Below are positions 18,231 through 26,588 of a stretch of 64,000 nucleotides of DNA, piece after piece; position 1 is the stretch's first letter, and every line of letters begins with the position of its first letter. Source of the stretch: Marinibacterium profundimaris (GTDB lineage Bacteria; Pseudomonadota; Alphaproteobacteria; Rhodobacterales; Rhodobacteraceae); the NCBI RefSeq assembly GCF_002210095.1, contig NZ_AQQR01000001.1:372001-436000 (forward strand). The letters run 5' to 3'. Below the pieces are notes generated by a model. That model saw only the letters and a list, made by a program, of their open reading frames with translations. It made no database searches and was not told the origin of the DNA. The position numbers and the translations under genes were made by a program.

Positions 18231-19393
18231 CAGGCCGCCCCTGGCATCCGCGCCAGCACGGCACGGGCGGCGCGCAGGCCCGGGGCCTCTCCGCCGCGGC
18301 CAAGCAGTTCCATGGTCCGGGCCGTGGCCGCGCGCTGGCGTTCCGGCGCGTCCAACACGCCCCGCAGCATCGGCGTGATATGCTCGGCCGTGCAGCGCGG
18401 GCCCAGGCATTCCGGTACGACGCGGCTGTCGGTGATCAGGTTCACCAGCGTCACCGTGTCGATCAGCGTCATGCGCGAGACGATCTCCCAGGTCACGCGC
18501 GACATGCCGTAGGCGATCGCCATTGGGGTGCCCTGCGCCGCCAGTTCCAGCGAGACGGTGCCCGAGGCCGCCAGCGCGGCGTCGGAGGCGGCAAAAGCCG
18601 CGCGCTTCTCGGCTTGCGCCTGCTCCGCGGGCAGGCGGCGGGGGTCGAGGATCAGCGGCGGCTGCGCCCAGTCGGCGGTCAGCGCGCGCAGGCGCTCCGC
18701 CTGGGGGCCGGTGGTGGGCAGGATCAGCCGCAACTCCGGACGCTCCGCCAGGATCGGCGCCAGCGCGGCGCCAAAGATCGGGGCATGGCGCGTGACCTCT
18801 CCGCCGCGCGAGCCGGGCAGCACCGTCAGCAGCGGCGCATCGCCCAGGTCATGGACGGCGCGGAAGGCGGCGATCTCGGCCGCGCCCGCCACCGGCTCCC
18901 CGGCGACCGGGTGGCCCACGAAATCGCAGTCCATGCCGGCGGCCTGCATATAGGGCGGCTCGAACGGAAGCAGCGCCAGCACGTGGTCGATCATCTTCGC
19001 CATCTTGGCCGCCCGCTTCGGGCGCCAGGCCCAGACCGAGGGCGCCACGTAATGCACCGTATGCACCGGCACCTGCCTGCGCGCGCGCTTTGCCACGCGC
19101 AGGCAGAAATCGGGGCTGTCGATGGTGATCAGAACGTCCGGCATCTCGGCGATCACCGCCTGCGCCGTCTCGTCGATGCGGCGCAGCAGGTGGCGCAGGC
19201 CGGGCAGGATCTCGGCGATGCCCATGACGCTCAGTTCCTGCATGGGAAAGCGGCTCTCCAGCCCCTGCCCCTCCATCTCGGGCCCGCCGATGCCGCTGAA
19301 CCTCACGTCCGGGCGCAGTTGCTTCAGCCCCTGCATCAGCGCGGCACCCAGCCGGTCGCCCGAAGGCTCGCCTGCGATGATGAAGACCCGCAT
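18230..19393 (-). CDS. lpxB: Lipid-A-disaccharide synthase
   Basis: GT19 glycosyltransferase that joins UDP-2,3-diacylglucosamine and lipid X to give the lipid A disaccharide, on the inner face of the cytoplasmic membrane. The 387-residue protein has FIIAGEPSGDRLGA, DFCLRVAKRARR, the YVAPSVWAWRPKRAAKM signature, VGHPV, TVLPGSRGGEVTRH and the nucleotide-binding ASGTVSLELAAQGTPMAIAYG. Start chosen at the ATG (19393) that overlaps the lpxI stop; a GTG three bases upstream is possible. Part of the lpxA-lpxI-lpxB run. Confidence 0.96.
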   Translation of the reverse strand: MRVFIIAGEPSGDRLGAALMQGLKQLRPDVRFSGIGGPEMEGQGLESRFPMQELSVMGIAEILPGLRHLLRRIDETAQAVIAEMPDVLITIDSPDFCLRVAKRARRQVPVHTVHYVAPSVWAWRPKRAAKMAKMIDHVLALLPFEPPYMQAAGMDCDFVGHPVAGEPVAGAAEIAAFRAVHDLGDAPLLTVLPGSRGGEVTRHAPIFGAALAPILAERPELRLILPTTGPQAERLRALTADWAQPPLILDPRRLPAEQAQAEKRAAFAASDAALAASGTVSLELAAQGTPMAIAYGMSRVTWEIVSRMTLIDTVTLVNLITDSRVVPECLGPRCTAEHITPMLRGVLDAPERQRAATARTMELLGRGGEAPGLRAARAVLARMPGAA

Positions 19394-20187
19394 CACCCGC
19401 GCTCCCGGACCCAGAGGAACAACCCCTTCGCATCGCAGGCCGCGATCACCCGTTCTTGGTGCAGCACCATGACTCCGCCCGCTTCCAGCACGATGCCGGT
19501 CAGCCCCGCCTCGGCCACCGCCTCGACCGTGTCGGGGCCGATGATCGGCAGGTCGGCGCGGCGGTCCTGCGTGGGCTTGGGGGCCTTGAACAGCACGCCG
19601 CCCTGCCCGCCATCGGGCCTCTGCCGCAGGCTCTGCAGCATCCAGTCGGTGCCATAGATGCCTTCCAGCGCCAGCGCCTGGCCGCGCCAGACGGCGCAGG
19701 CCTGGCCGATGTCGCCCTGGGCCATGGCATTGACGATGGCCTGGCCGCGCGTGGCGTCCTTCTGCGCCCTCTCATCGGGGCGGGCCCGGGTCGGAATGCC
19801 GGCCGGCGGCAGCAGGTCCGGCGCGATCTCCTGCGCGGCGCGGACCGCGAAGCCGGCCTGCTCCAGCACGGCGATCGCCGCACGCAAGGCGCCGTCGTCG
19901 CTGGAGGCCAGCGCGCGTTTCACCGTGGGCAGATAGGGCATGGTGGCGAAATCGATGGCCAGCGGGTTGATCTGCGGCCGCTTTATTCCCCCGGCAAAGC
20001 AGATCTCGGTCACGCCGTCGCGCTTCAGCTGCTTGAGAACGGACCCCAGTTTTTCCAGCCGGAACACCCGGTCCACCTCGACCCCGTCGGGCCGGTGGTC
20101 CTGCAGCGACAAGATCAGCGGACGCCTGGCGAGCCGGTCGACCAGCGCTGCCGGCAGCGCGCCCTCTCCGGCGATGATCGCCAGCAT
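19393..20187 (-). CDS. lpxI: UDP-2,3-diacylglucosamine pyrophosphatase LpxI
   Basis: Produces lipid X from UDP-2,3-diacylglucosamine; LpxI is the alphaproteobacterial replacement for LpxH. The 264-residue protein (former DUF1009) starts MLAIIAGEGALPAALV and has the family segments FRLEKLGSVLKQLKRDGVTEICFAGGIKRP, TIGRGQAIV-like RGQAIVNAMAQGDIGQA, VLEGI-like LALEGIYGTDWML and KAPKPTQDRRADLPIIGPDTV. The start at 20187 is 7 bases after the lpxA stop. No lpxH is seen, so this is the presumed only source of lipid X. Confidence 0.93.
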   Translation of the reverse strand: MLAIIAGEGALPAALVDRLARRPLILSLQDHRPDGVEVDRVFRLEKLGSVLKQLKRDGVTEICFAGGIKRPQINPLAIDFATMPYLPTVKRALASSDDGALRAAIAVLEQAGFAVRAAQEIAPDLLPPAGIPTRARPDERAQKDATRGQAIVNAMAQGDIGQACAVWRGQALALEGIYGTDWMLQSLRQRPDGGQGGVLFKAPKPTQDRRADLPIIGPDTVEAVAEAGLTGIVLEAGGVMVLHQERVIAACDAKGLFLWVRERG

Positions 20188-20194
20188 GGGTGCC

Positions 20195-20977
20195 TTACCT
20201 CGGCGTGAGGAAGGAGCGGTCGCTGGCGCCGAGGATGAAGTCCACGATCTCGCGCACCTGCTCGGTCTCGAAACTGTCGGACACCTTCTGCGCGCGCTCC
20301 TGGAAGCTGCCATCGCCCGAGCCGAGCGCCTTGAAGGCGGCCCGCAGCGCGTGGATGTCCTCGCGCGCGACACCGCGGCGCTTGAGGCCCACAAGGTTCA
20401 GCCCCTCGAGCCCGGCGCGTTCGCCCTGGACAAGACCATAGGGGATCACGTCGCGTTCCACGCCGCTCATGCCGCCGATCATGGCGCCATGGCCCACGCG
20501 CACGAACTGGTGCAGGGCCGACATGCCGCCGATGATGGCGTCGTCGCCGATGATGCAATGGCCGCCCATGACGGCCTGGTTCACGATGATGACCCGGTTG
20601 CCGACCTTGCAATCATGCGCCACGTGGCAGCCCGCCATCAGCAGGCAATCGTCGCCAACCGAGGTCAGCCCGCCCCCACCGGCGGTGCCGGCATTGATCG
20701 TGACATGTTCGCGGATCCGGTTGCGCGCGCCGATCTCGACGCGCGTCGTCTCGCCGGAGAATTTCAGGTCCTGCGGGATCTCGCCCAGCACGGCGCCGGA
20801 AAAGACCACCGTCTCGGCGCCCACCGTCGTATGACCGGTGACGACCACGTGGCTGCGCAGCTCCACCCCGTCGCCCAGGGTGACATCGGGACCGACATGG
20901 CAGAACGGACCGATCCGCACGCCGGAGCCGATCCGGGCGCCTTCCTCGATCACGGCACTCGGGTGAATGTCGGTCAT
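20195..20977 (-). CDS. lpxA: UDP-N-acetylglucosamine acyltransferase
   Basis: First committed step of lipid A synthesis, transferring 3-hydroxyacyl from ACP to UDP-GlcNAc. The 260-residue protein is a left-handed beta-helix made of hexapeptide repeats (for example VRIGPFCHVGPDVTLGDGVE), with the catalytic His in LMAGCHVAHDC and the GGHCIIGDDAIIGGMSALHQFVRVG stretch, and a helical C-terminus. Normal length. Sits 7 bases after the fabZ stop. Confidence 0.97.
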   Translation of the reverse strand: MTDIHPSAVIEEGARIGSGVRIGPFCHVGPDVTLGDGVELRSHVVVTGHTTVGAETVVFSGAVLGEIPQDLKFSGETTRVEIGARNRIREHVTINAGTAGGGGLTSVGDDCLLMAGCHVAHDCKVGNRVIIVNQAVMGGHCIIGDDAIIGGMSALHQFVRVGHGAMIGGMSGVERDVIPYGLVQGERAGLEGLNLVGLKRRGVAREDIHALRAAFKALGSGDGSFQERAQKVSDSFETEQVREIVDFILGASDRSFLTPR

Positions 20978-20984
20978 GTCGGTC

Positions 20985-21452
20985 TCACTTCAGGTCAAGC
21001 ATGGCGGCGATTTCAGCCTCGGCCGCGACTTCGCCATCGACCATGGCGCGGCCGTGGAAGCGCCACATCTTGCCGCCGGGCTTGCCGCGCAGGGTCTTGA
21101 TCTCCAGCTCCACGACATCGCCCGGAACGACCTTGCGGCGGAACTTGCACTTATCGATGGACATGAAATAGATCAGCGCCTCGCGGTCGACGAGGTTGCC
21201 GCCCACGCCGATCATCACGCCGGCGGTCTGGCCCATCGCCTCGACAAGCGTCACGCCCGGCATGATCGGGGTGCCGGGGAAATGGCCCTGGAAATGCGGT
21301 TCGTTGAAAGTGACGTTCTTGATGCCCCGCGCCGAATTGGTGCCGTCGATGTCGACCACCTTGTCCACCAGAAGGAACGGGTAGCGGTGCGGCAGGATAC
21401 GCTGGATCAGCGAGATATCTGCGGTTTTCAACTCGGCGCTTTCTGCGGTCAT
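20985..21452 (-). CDS. fabZ: 3-hydroxyacyl-ACP dehydratase FabZ
   Basis: Dehydrates 3-hydroxyacyl-ACP in fatty acid elongation and competes with LpxA for the same substrate. The 155-residue hotdog protein has [15 protein letters not shown], the catalytic His in [20 protein letters not shown] and its partner Glu in the same stretch, and [15 protein letters not shown]. The ATG at 21452 gives a family-like N-terminus; 27 codons upstream in frame are not. Its place directly before lpxA is conserved in many Gram-negatives. Confidence 0.96.
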   Translation of the reverse strand: MTAESAELKTADISLIQRILPHRYPFLLVDKVVDIDGTNSARGIKNVTFNEPHFQGHFPGTPIMPGVTLVEAMGQTAGVMIGVGGNLVDREALIYFMSIDKCKFRRKVVPGDVVELEIKTLRGKPGGKMWRFHGRAMVDGEVAAEAEIAAMLDLK

Positions 21453-21559
21453 GGCGGATTGCTCTTGTTCTTCGTGTCTGGCGGTCTCGTTAGCAAGGGA
21501 CGCCCGGATGAGCAAGCGCGCTGGACCGCGCAAGGGTCCGCCCTGGCGGTTGGCCGGCC

Positions 21560-22366
21560 CTATTCAGCCGGTTCCGGGTCACTCTCCGGCTGCGGAACCG
21601 GGGCGACATGCAGCGACGGTGTGCCGGGATCCGCGACAGGACCCTGTGCGGGGTCCGGCGCGGGTTCGGGCGGAGCAGGCGGCAGGTCAAGCGGGCCGTC
21701 CGGGGCGGCGTCGGCCCCGTCGCCGATGGCGGCGTCGATGCGCTCGATCGCGCGGTCGGTGATGTCGCTGGCGTTGGAGCTGAAAAAGACCGAGCCGCGT
21801 TCAAGGATGACGCTGGCCCCGGCCTCGCGCATGAGCTGACCCAGCACCGGGCGCGCGGCGCGCAAGAAGGCCACACGATCGGACTCGGCCCGCTCGGCCA
21901 GCGCGCGCGCCTTGGCCTCCTGTTCACGGCGGATGCGCTGGACGCGGGTGTCGAACGCATCGGCCAGAGGGCGGAACTCCTCTGCCGGAAGCTCGGACCG
22001 GCGGTCGGTAAGCGCCTGTTCCTGTTCGGTCAGCTGGGCCTCGATGCGGCGGTTCTCGGCGGCCAGTTCGGCGCTCTCGCTCTCGATCTCTTCGGCGACG
22101 CGGCGGCCGAAGGCGGACTCTCCGAAGAAACGGTCGGAATCGATGGTCAGGATCGGCACGACCTGCGCGCTGTCCGCCCTCTGCTCCGGGCCCGCCAGCT
22201 CCTGCGCGCCAAGTGCGCCGGGCAGAGGCAGAAGCGCCGCCATCGCAATCGCCAGCGTCAGGGCCAGCCTGAGGGCACGACGTGGCGCCGGCCCCGCTGA
22301 CCGGTCCGCATCGGATCTGACCCCGCCCGGCCGGTCAGGGACCCGGGCAGTGCGTGCTCGGATCAT
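21560..22366 (-). CDS. OmpH/Skp-family periplasmic chaperone
   Basis: A 268-residue exported protein. After an unusually long leader with a hydrophobic stretch (about residues 31-53, ending ALGAQE), the Skp-like core follows: [41 protein letters not shown] and a long coiled coil rich in Glu/Arg, ending with [26 protein letters not shown]. Skp holds unfolded outer membrane proteins for BamA, and here the gene lies 13 bases after bamA. The C-terminal 45 residues are a Pro/Ala/Asp-rich tail not found in Escherichia coli Skp. GGGGAGG before the ATG supports the start. Confidence 0.88.
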   Translation of the reverse strand: MIRARTARVPDRPGGVRSDADRSAGPAPRRALRLALTLAIAMAALLPLPGALGAQELAGPEQRADSAQVVPILTIDSDRFFGESAFGRRVAEEIESESAELAAENRRIEAQLTEQEQALTDRRSELPAEEFRPLADAFDTRVQRIRREQEAKARALAERAESDRVAFLRAARPVLGQLMREAGASVILERGSVFFSSNASDITDRAIERIDAAIGDGADAAPDGPLDLPPAPPEPAPDPAQGPVADPGTPSLHVAPVPQPESDPEPAE

Positions 22367-22379
22367 GCCGCCTCCCCGC

Positions 22380-24755
22380 TCAGAACTGCGCGGAGAGGGT
22401 GAAGTTGAAGAACTGGTCCTTGTCGAATTCTTCTTTCACGATCGCCTCGGTAAAGTCGAAGCGCAGCGGACCGATGGCCGTGTCCCACAGGAACGAGAAG
22501 CCGATCACGTGGCGGAACGAGCCGCCTTCGCCCACGATGTTCGCGCCCGCGGTGTCGGCATTCGACAGGTTCCACAGGTTGCCGACATCGTAGAACAGGG
22601 CGCCGCGCAGGCCGATCTCTTCGGGCAGACCCAGGGGGAACTGCGCCTCGAACCGGGCGACGGCGTAGAAGTTGCCGCCGAGCGCGTCGTCATAGGTGCC
22701 GCCGTCCGGATTTGCCGACTGGTCGCGCGGGCCGATACCGGCCGGCTCGAAGCCGCGGAAGACCCGGGGGCCAAGGATGAACCGGTCGAGAGACCGGCTC
22801 GCCTCGCCGCTGTTCCAGGTCAGCGCGCCGCCTTCGAAGGCCGCCTGCAGCACGACCTCCTCGCTCAGCACGCGGGTCTGCGCGATCGTGGTCGTGGTGG
22901 TCTTGACGTAGGAATTGTCCCCGCCGAGCCCCGCGAACTCCGATCCGATCTCGAACAGCACACCGGCATTCGGGTTCAGACCTGTGCGGCGGGTGTCGTA
23001 GCTGTAGGTCAGGCCCACGGCCGAGCTCGTGCGCGACCCCTGCGCGATCTCGCGGCCGATGACCGGGCCGTTGTCCGGCGGATCGCGAGCGATCATCTCG
23101 GAATCGTCGTAGGAATAGCTGACATTCAGCCGGCCGTTGTCGCTGATCGGGAAGGTCAGGCCGGTCGAGAAATACAGCGCCTCGGTATCATAGGGCACAA
23201 AGCTCGAATCGGTCTCGGCATAAGCGATGTCGAAATCGTAGCGCAGCTCGCGGCCGAGCAGGTAGGGCTCGGAGAAGCCGAAGCTGTAGCGCTGTGCCTC
23301 GGTCGCGGTCGAGATGTCCAGCGCCAGACGCTGGCCCCGGCCGAGGAAGTTGTTTTCGCTCAGACCGATGGCCACGCCGACACCGGTGTTGACCGAGTAG
23401 GAGCCACCGAGCGACAGCTGGCCGGTGGGCTGTTCCTCGACGTCGACGTCGACGATGACCTGGTCGGGCGCGGTGCCCTCGCGGGTGTTGACCTCGGCCT
23501 CGGCGAAAAAGCCAAGCGCGCGGATCCGTTCGGCGGCCTCGCGCACCTCGCGCGGGTTGAAGGGATCGCCCTCGACCACGCGGAAGCGCTGGCGGATGAC
23601 CCGATCGAGCGTGGTGGTGTTGCCCTCGATGTCGATGCGTTCGACGAAGACGCGGGGGCCGCGCACCAGGGCGAATTCCACGTCCAGCGTCTGGTCCGCG
23701 TCGTTGCGGGTGATCCGCGGTTCGACCCTCAGGAAATCGACGCCGCTCTGCACCGCCAGACGTTCCTGCCGCGCGATGGAGCTTTCGATCACCTGCGGCG
23801 AATAGACGACGCCCGGCTTCACCTTAAGTGCGCGCTGGTAGGCCGCGGCATCGACGCCCGGCATCTCGGACACGGTCGAGATATTGCCAAAGCGGAACTG
23901 CTGCCCCTCCTGCACATTCATGACCAGGAAGAAGGCATCGCGCTGACGAGAGAATTCGACATTGGACGACAGCACCTGGAAATCGACATAGCCCCGCGAC
24001 AGGTAGAAATCGCGCAGCAGCTGCTGATCGAATTCGATCCGGTCCTGCACCAGCGTGTCGCCGCGCAGGAAGGTGCGCAGAATGTTGGCCTGCTTGGTCT
24101 CAAGCACGCCGCGCAGGCGCCGGTCCGAAAAGGCGCGGTTGCCGACGAAGGAGACGCGCTCGATCTCGGTCGTGGTGCCTTCGGAGATTTCGTAAACCAG
24201 GTCCACCCGGTTGTCCGAGCGGCGGATGATCCGCGGGGTGACCACGGCGCCGATGCGGCCGGACTGGCTGTAGGCCTCGGCGATGATTGTGGCATCCGCC
24301 TCGGCCTGGGCCGGGTCGAAGACGCGGCGTTCATCCGAGGTGACAAGCTCTGCGAGGTCGTCGTCCTTCAGGCGGCGGTTGCCTTCGAAGCTGATGCGGT
24401 TGATCGTCGGATATTCCTCGACCCGGATCAGCAGCGTACCGCCCTGGGGCACGAATTCGACCGTCTCGAAGATGCCGCTGTCGATGACGCGACGATAGGC
24501 GTCGTTCAGCTGGCCGGCCGACACCGAACTGCCCGGTTCGATCCCTGCATAGGTCAGGATCGTCGAGGTCTGGATACGCTCGTTCCCCTCAACCCGGAAA
24601 TTGCTGAAACTGTAGTTCTGCGCCTGCGCCGGACCCGGGGATCCAAGTGTCATCACCGCGATCGGGGCCACCATGCAGACGCGAAGCGCAGACGACATAT
24701 AGAGCCCGTTATATCTCGATACGCGAGATGTACGGGTCACGTTGAACAGCCCCAT
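22380..24755 (-). CDS. bamA: Outer membrane protein assembly factor BamA
   Basis: Central Omp85 component of the BAM complex. The 791-residue precursor has a signal peptide (ending PGPAQAQ, about residue 46), five POTRA domains (about 48-430; each with patterns such as FSNFRVEGNERIQTSTIL and ISFEGNRRLKDDDL) and a 16-strand beta-barrel with the VRGY/F-like motif RVFRGFEPAGIGPRD near 660 and a C-terminal aromatic residue (SAQF). The ATG at 24755 follows a TTG that is also in frame. A good promoter lies 40-65 bases upstream, so bamA can be transcribed separately from rseP. Confidence 0.97.
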   Translation of the reverse strand: MGLFNVTRTSRVSRYNGLYMSSALRVCMVAPIAVMTLGSPGPAQAQNYSFSNFRVEGNERIQTSTILTYAGIEPGSSVSAGQLNDAYRRVIDSGIFETVEFVPQGGTLLIRVEEYPTINRISFEGNRRLKDDDLAELVTSDERRVFDPAQAEADATIIAEAYSQSGRIGAVVTPRIIRRSDNRVDLVYEISEGTTTEIERVSFVGNRAFSDRRLRGVLETKQANILRTFLRGDTLVQDRIEFDQQLLRDFYLSRGYVDFQVLSSNVEFSRQRDAFFLVMNVQEGQQFRFGNISTVSEMPGVDAAAYQRALKVKPGVVYSPQVIESSIARQERLAVQSGVDFLRVEPRITRNDADQTLDVEFALVRGPRVFVERIDIEGNTTTLDRVIRQRFRVVEGDPFNPREVREAAERIRALGFFAEAEVNTREGTAPDQVIVDVDVEEQPTGQLSLGGSYSVNTGVGVAIGLSENNFLGRGQRLALDISTATEAQRYSFGFSEPYLLGRELRYDFDIAYAETDSSFVPYDTEALYFSTGLTFPISDNGRLNVSYSYDDSEMIARDPPDNGPVIGREIAQGSRTSSAVGLTYSYDTRRTGLNPNAGVLFEIGSEFAGLGGDNSYVKTTTTTIAQTRVLSEEVVLQAAFEGGALTWNSGEASRSLDRFILGPRVFRGFEPAGIGPRDQSANPDGGTYDDALGGNFYAVARFEAQFPLGLPEEIGLRGALFYDVGNLWNLSNADTAGANIVGEGGSFRHVIGFSFLWDTAIGPLRFDFTEAIVKEEFDKDQFFNFTLSAQF

Positions 24756-24791
24756 CAATCCACACCCAGTTCTTGCCTGACATTTCTGACC

Positions 24792-24820
24792 TGAGTACCG
24801 AGATTGATCTGGCTTGTCAA
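24792..24820 (-). promoter_or_regulatory. Predicted sigma-70 promoter of bamA
   Basis: Leftward strand: TTGACA (-35, 24815-24820), 17 bases, TACTCA (-10, 24792-24797), placing a start about 30 bases upstream of the bamA ATG. The -35 is a perfect consensus, the -10 is moderate. Confidence 0.6.
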
Positions 24821-24923
24821 AAGCCGAAAAGACGCGTCGGGCGCTTTGCGCTCGACCTTTGGAAATCGTCAGAATACAGGCATTGGTGCCGCCGGGGGAC
24901 CAGCGGGCAATCAGCCTGCCCTG

Positions 24924-25052
24924 TCAGAGCAGGCTGCCCACATAGGCCCCGGCCAGCAGCGCCACGACCAGCGTGACGATGTTGATCAGGCGGTCCCAGT
25001 TCAGCGTGAACACAAGGCTGAGGCCATGGTAGGAATGTTGAAGCGTTTGCAT
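24924..25052 (-). CDS. 42-residue small membrane protein between rseP and bamA
   Basis: A 43-codon frame in the 480-base gap between rseP and bamA. The product, beginning MQTLQHSYHGLSLVFTLNWD, has a polar first half with the conserved-looking LNWDRLINIV and a single membrane helix over roughly residues 23-41 ending AYVGSLL. The Shine-Dalgarno is weak (GGGGACC). It is flanked by an rseP-terminating hairpin upstream and the bamA promoter downstream, so it may be its own small unit. No family was recognised. Its place between two envelope quality-control genes hints at an envelope role, but that is inference. Confidence 0.5.
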   Translation of the reverse strand: MQTLQHSYHGLSLVFTLNWDRLINIVTLVVALLAGAYVGSLL

Positions 25053-25100
25053 CGGTCTTGGTCCCCGGACATCGATGCCGCCGTGCTAGGCATGCATTGT

Positions 25101-25126
25101 GGCCAAAGAGGGGCAGGTCTTTGGCC
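25101..25126. promoter_or_regulatory. Perfect inverted repeat upstream of the 42-residue gene
   Basis: GGCCAAAG (25101-25108) and CTTTGGCC (25119-25126) are perfect inverted arms with a 10-base centre, about 50 bases upstream of the small gene's ATG. Could be an operator or an RNA hairpin. Confidence 0.4.
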
Positions 25127-25197
25127 ATCCGATGCCCCTGCCCGTTGCCGCCTTACGGATGCCAGTTCCCGGATCGGCCACGCCCTGCTGCCCTGAC

Positions 25198-25223
25198 GGG
25201 CGCCCCTCCCGGAAGGGGCGCCC
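25198..25223. terminator. Strong hairpin after rseP
   Basis: GGGCGCCCCT (25198-25207) pairs perfectly with AGGGGCGCCC (25214-25223) around a 6-base loop, 9 bases after the rseP stop. No U-tract, but the stem is very stable and would end or attenuate the upstream operon before bamA. Confidence 0.6.
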
Positions 25224-25232
25224 AAGTGCATT

Positions 25233-26585
25233 TTATGGGCAGAACAGGTCGTTCCCCAGCGCGAAGACCATCATCGTCAGAATCACCGCGATGCCCGCGG
25301 CCATCATGACCCGCAGCACCCCGTCGCTGGGCGGCCGGCCGGCCACGGCCTCGTAGCCGTAGAATACAAGATGGCCGCCATCGAGCGCCGGGATCGGGAA
25401 AAGGTTCAGAAGACCCACCGCCGTCGACAGCACCGCGATGAACCACACGAAATTCTGCGCGCCCTGGCTGGCCATCGCGCCCGAGGTCTCGGCAATGCCG
25501 ATCGGGCCGGACAGGTTGCAGGTGCTGATCGCGCCGGTGATCATGTGCCACAGCCCCGACAGCGATCCGTCGACGATGCGCAGCGTCTGCGTCACGCCCC
25601 CGGCCAGCGCCGCGCCCGGGCCCATCGCCTGGGTCGCCGGATCGAAGGCCATGCCGCCGGAAATGCCGATGCGCCAGTGGGTCACGAAGGCGCCATCCGC
25701 CTGCGGCTCGTCCGTGCGCTTGGGCGCCAGGGCGAAATCGCGGATCTCGCCATCGCGCCAGACCTGCAGCAGAAGCGCGCGGCCGTCCGAGCCCTCGACC
25801 TCTTCCTTGAGCTGATCGAAGGCGAAGATCGGAGTGCCATCCACCGAGACGATCACGTCCTCGGGCCGCAGCCCGGCGTCATAGGCGGCACTGCGCGGCG
25901 CCACCATGTTCACATGCGGCGGAAACAGGAACGGCCCCTCGACCACCTGTTCGTCGCCGTCGCGCAGAACGGTGTACTCCAGCACCTTTTCCAGCGGGAT
26001 CGTATCGGTGAAGGCGCTCCAGGCCTCGGCATTCTCGAAACCGGGCGCATCCTCGCCTTCGATCTGCAGGACCTCGTCGCCCGGCCGCAGGTCATAGGTG
26101 CCGTCGGGCAGATCCAGCAGCTCGCCCACGGTCAGCGGCTCGCGGATCTCGCCCTGCGAGAGCATGATCGCTGCGAAGACCAGGATCGACATGATGAAGT
26201 TGAAGACCGGCCCCGCCGCCACCGTCGCCGCGCGCGCCCAAAGCGGCGCGCCATGCATGGTGCGGCGCAATTCCGCCGGGTCGGTCGCGGCCTCGGACAT
26301 GGCCTCTTCGTCCTTGCCGGAAGCCGCATTGGCATCGCCCAGGAACTTCACGTAGCCGCCGAAGGGCAGCGCTGCGATCTGCCACCGGGTGCCGCGCCGG
26401 TCCACCCGGCTCCAGATCACCGGGCCGAAGCCCAGCGAGAAGGTCTCGGCATGGATGCCGGACCAGCGGCCGACGATGTAATGTCCGTATTCATGTACGG
26501 CCACGATGACCGAAAGGGCGACCACGAAGGCCAGGATTGTCCAGATGAGCCCCCCGAACTGGGGAATGAGTGTCGTTATGTCCAA
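25233..26585 (-). CDS. rseP: RseP-type site-2 intramembrane protease
   Basis: Zinc metalloprotease that cleaves anti-sigma factors and signal peptides within the membrane. The 450-residue protein has HEYGH (His31-His35) in the first membrane helix, two PDZ-like regions (about 150-310; for example DLRPGDEVLQIEGE and GLRPEDVIVSVDG), and the third zinc ligand region NLFPIPALDGGHLVF near residue 402. The start appears to be TTG at 26585: AGGA lies six bases before it and no ATG or GTG is available between it and the in-frame dxr stop. It follows dxr by 3 bases. A GTG/ATG further inside would cut into the HEYGH helix. Confidence 0.93.
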   Translation of the reverse strand: MDITTLIPQFGGLIWTILAFVVALSVIVAVHEYGHYIVGRWSGIHAETFSLGFGPVIWSRVDRRGTRWQIAALPFGGYVKFLGDANAASGKDEEAMSEAATDPAELRRTMHGAPLWARAATVAAGPVFNFIMSILVFAAIMLSQGEIREPLTVGELLDLPDGTYDLRPGDEVLQIEGEDAPGFENAEAWSAFTDTIPLEKVLEYTVLRDGDEQVVEGPFLFPPHVNMVAPRSAAYDAGLRPEDVIVSVDGTPIFAFDQLKEEVEGSDGRALLLQVWRDGEIRDFALAPKRTDEPQADGAFVTHWRIGISGGMAFDPATQAMGPGAALAGGVTQTLRIVDGSLSGLWHMITGAISTCNLSGPIGIAETSGAMASQGAQNFVWFIAVLSTAVGLLNLFPIPALDGGHLVFYGYEAVAGRPPSDGVLRVMMAAGIAVILTMMVFALGNDLFCP

Positions 26586-26588
26586 GGT

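Noticed and set aside
18154-19657. Long rightward frames opposite the lpx genes
   Set aside because: Antisense to lpxB and lpxI; no domain and no ribosome-binding site.
21912-24794. A 960-codon frame opposite ompH and bamA
   Set aside because: Antisense to bamA, with composition of a shadow frame and no domain.
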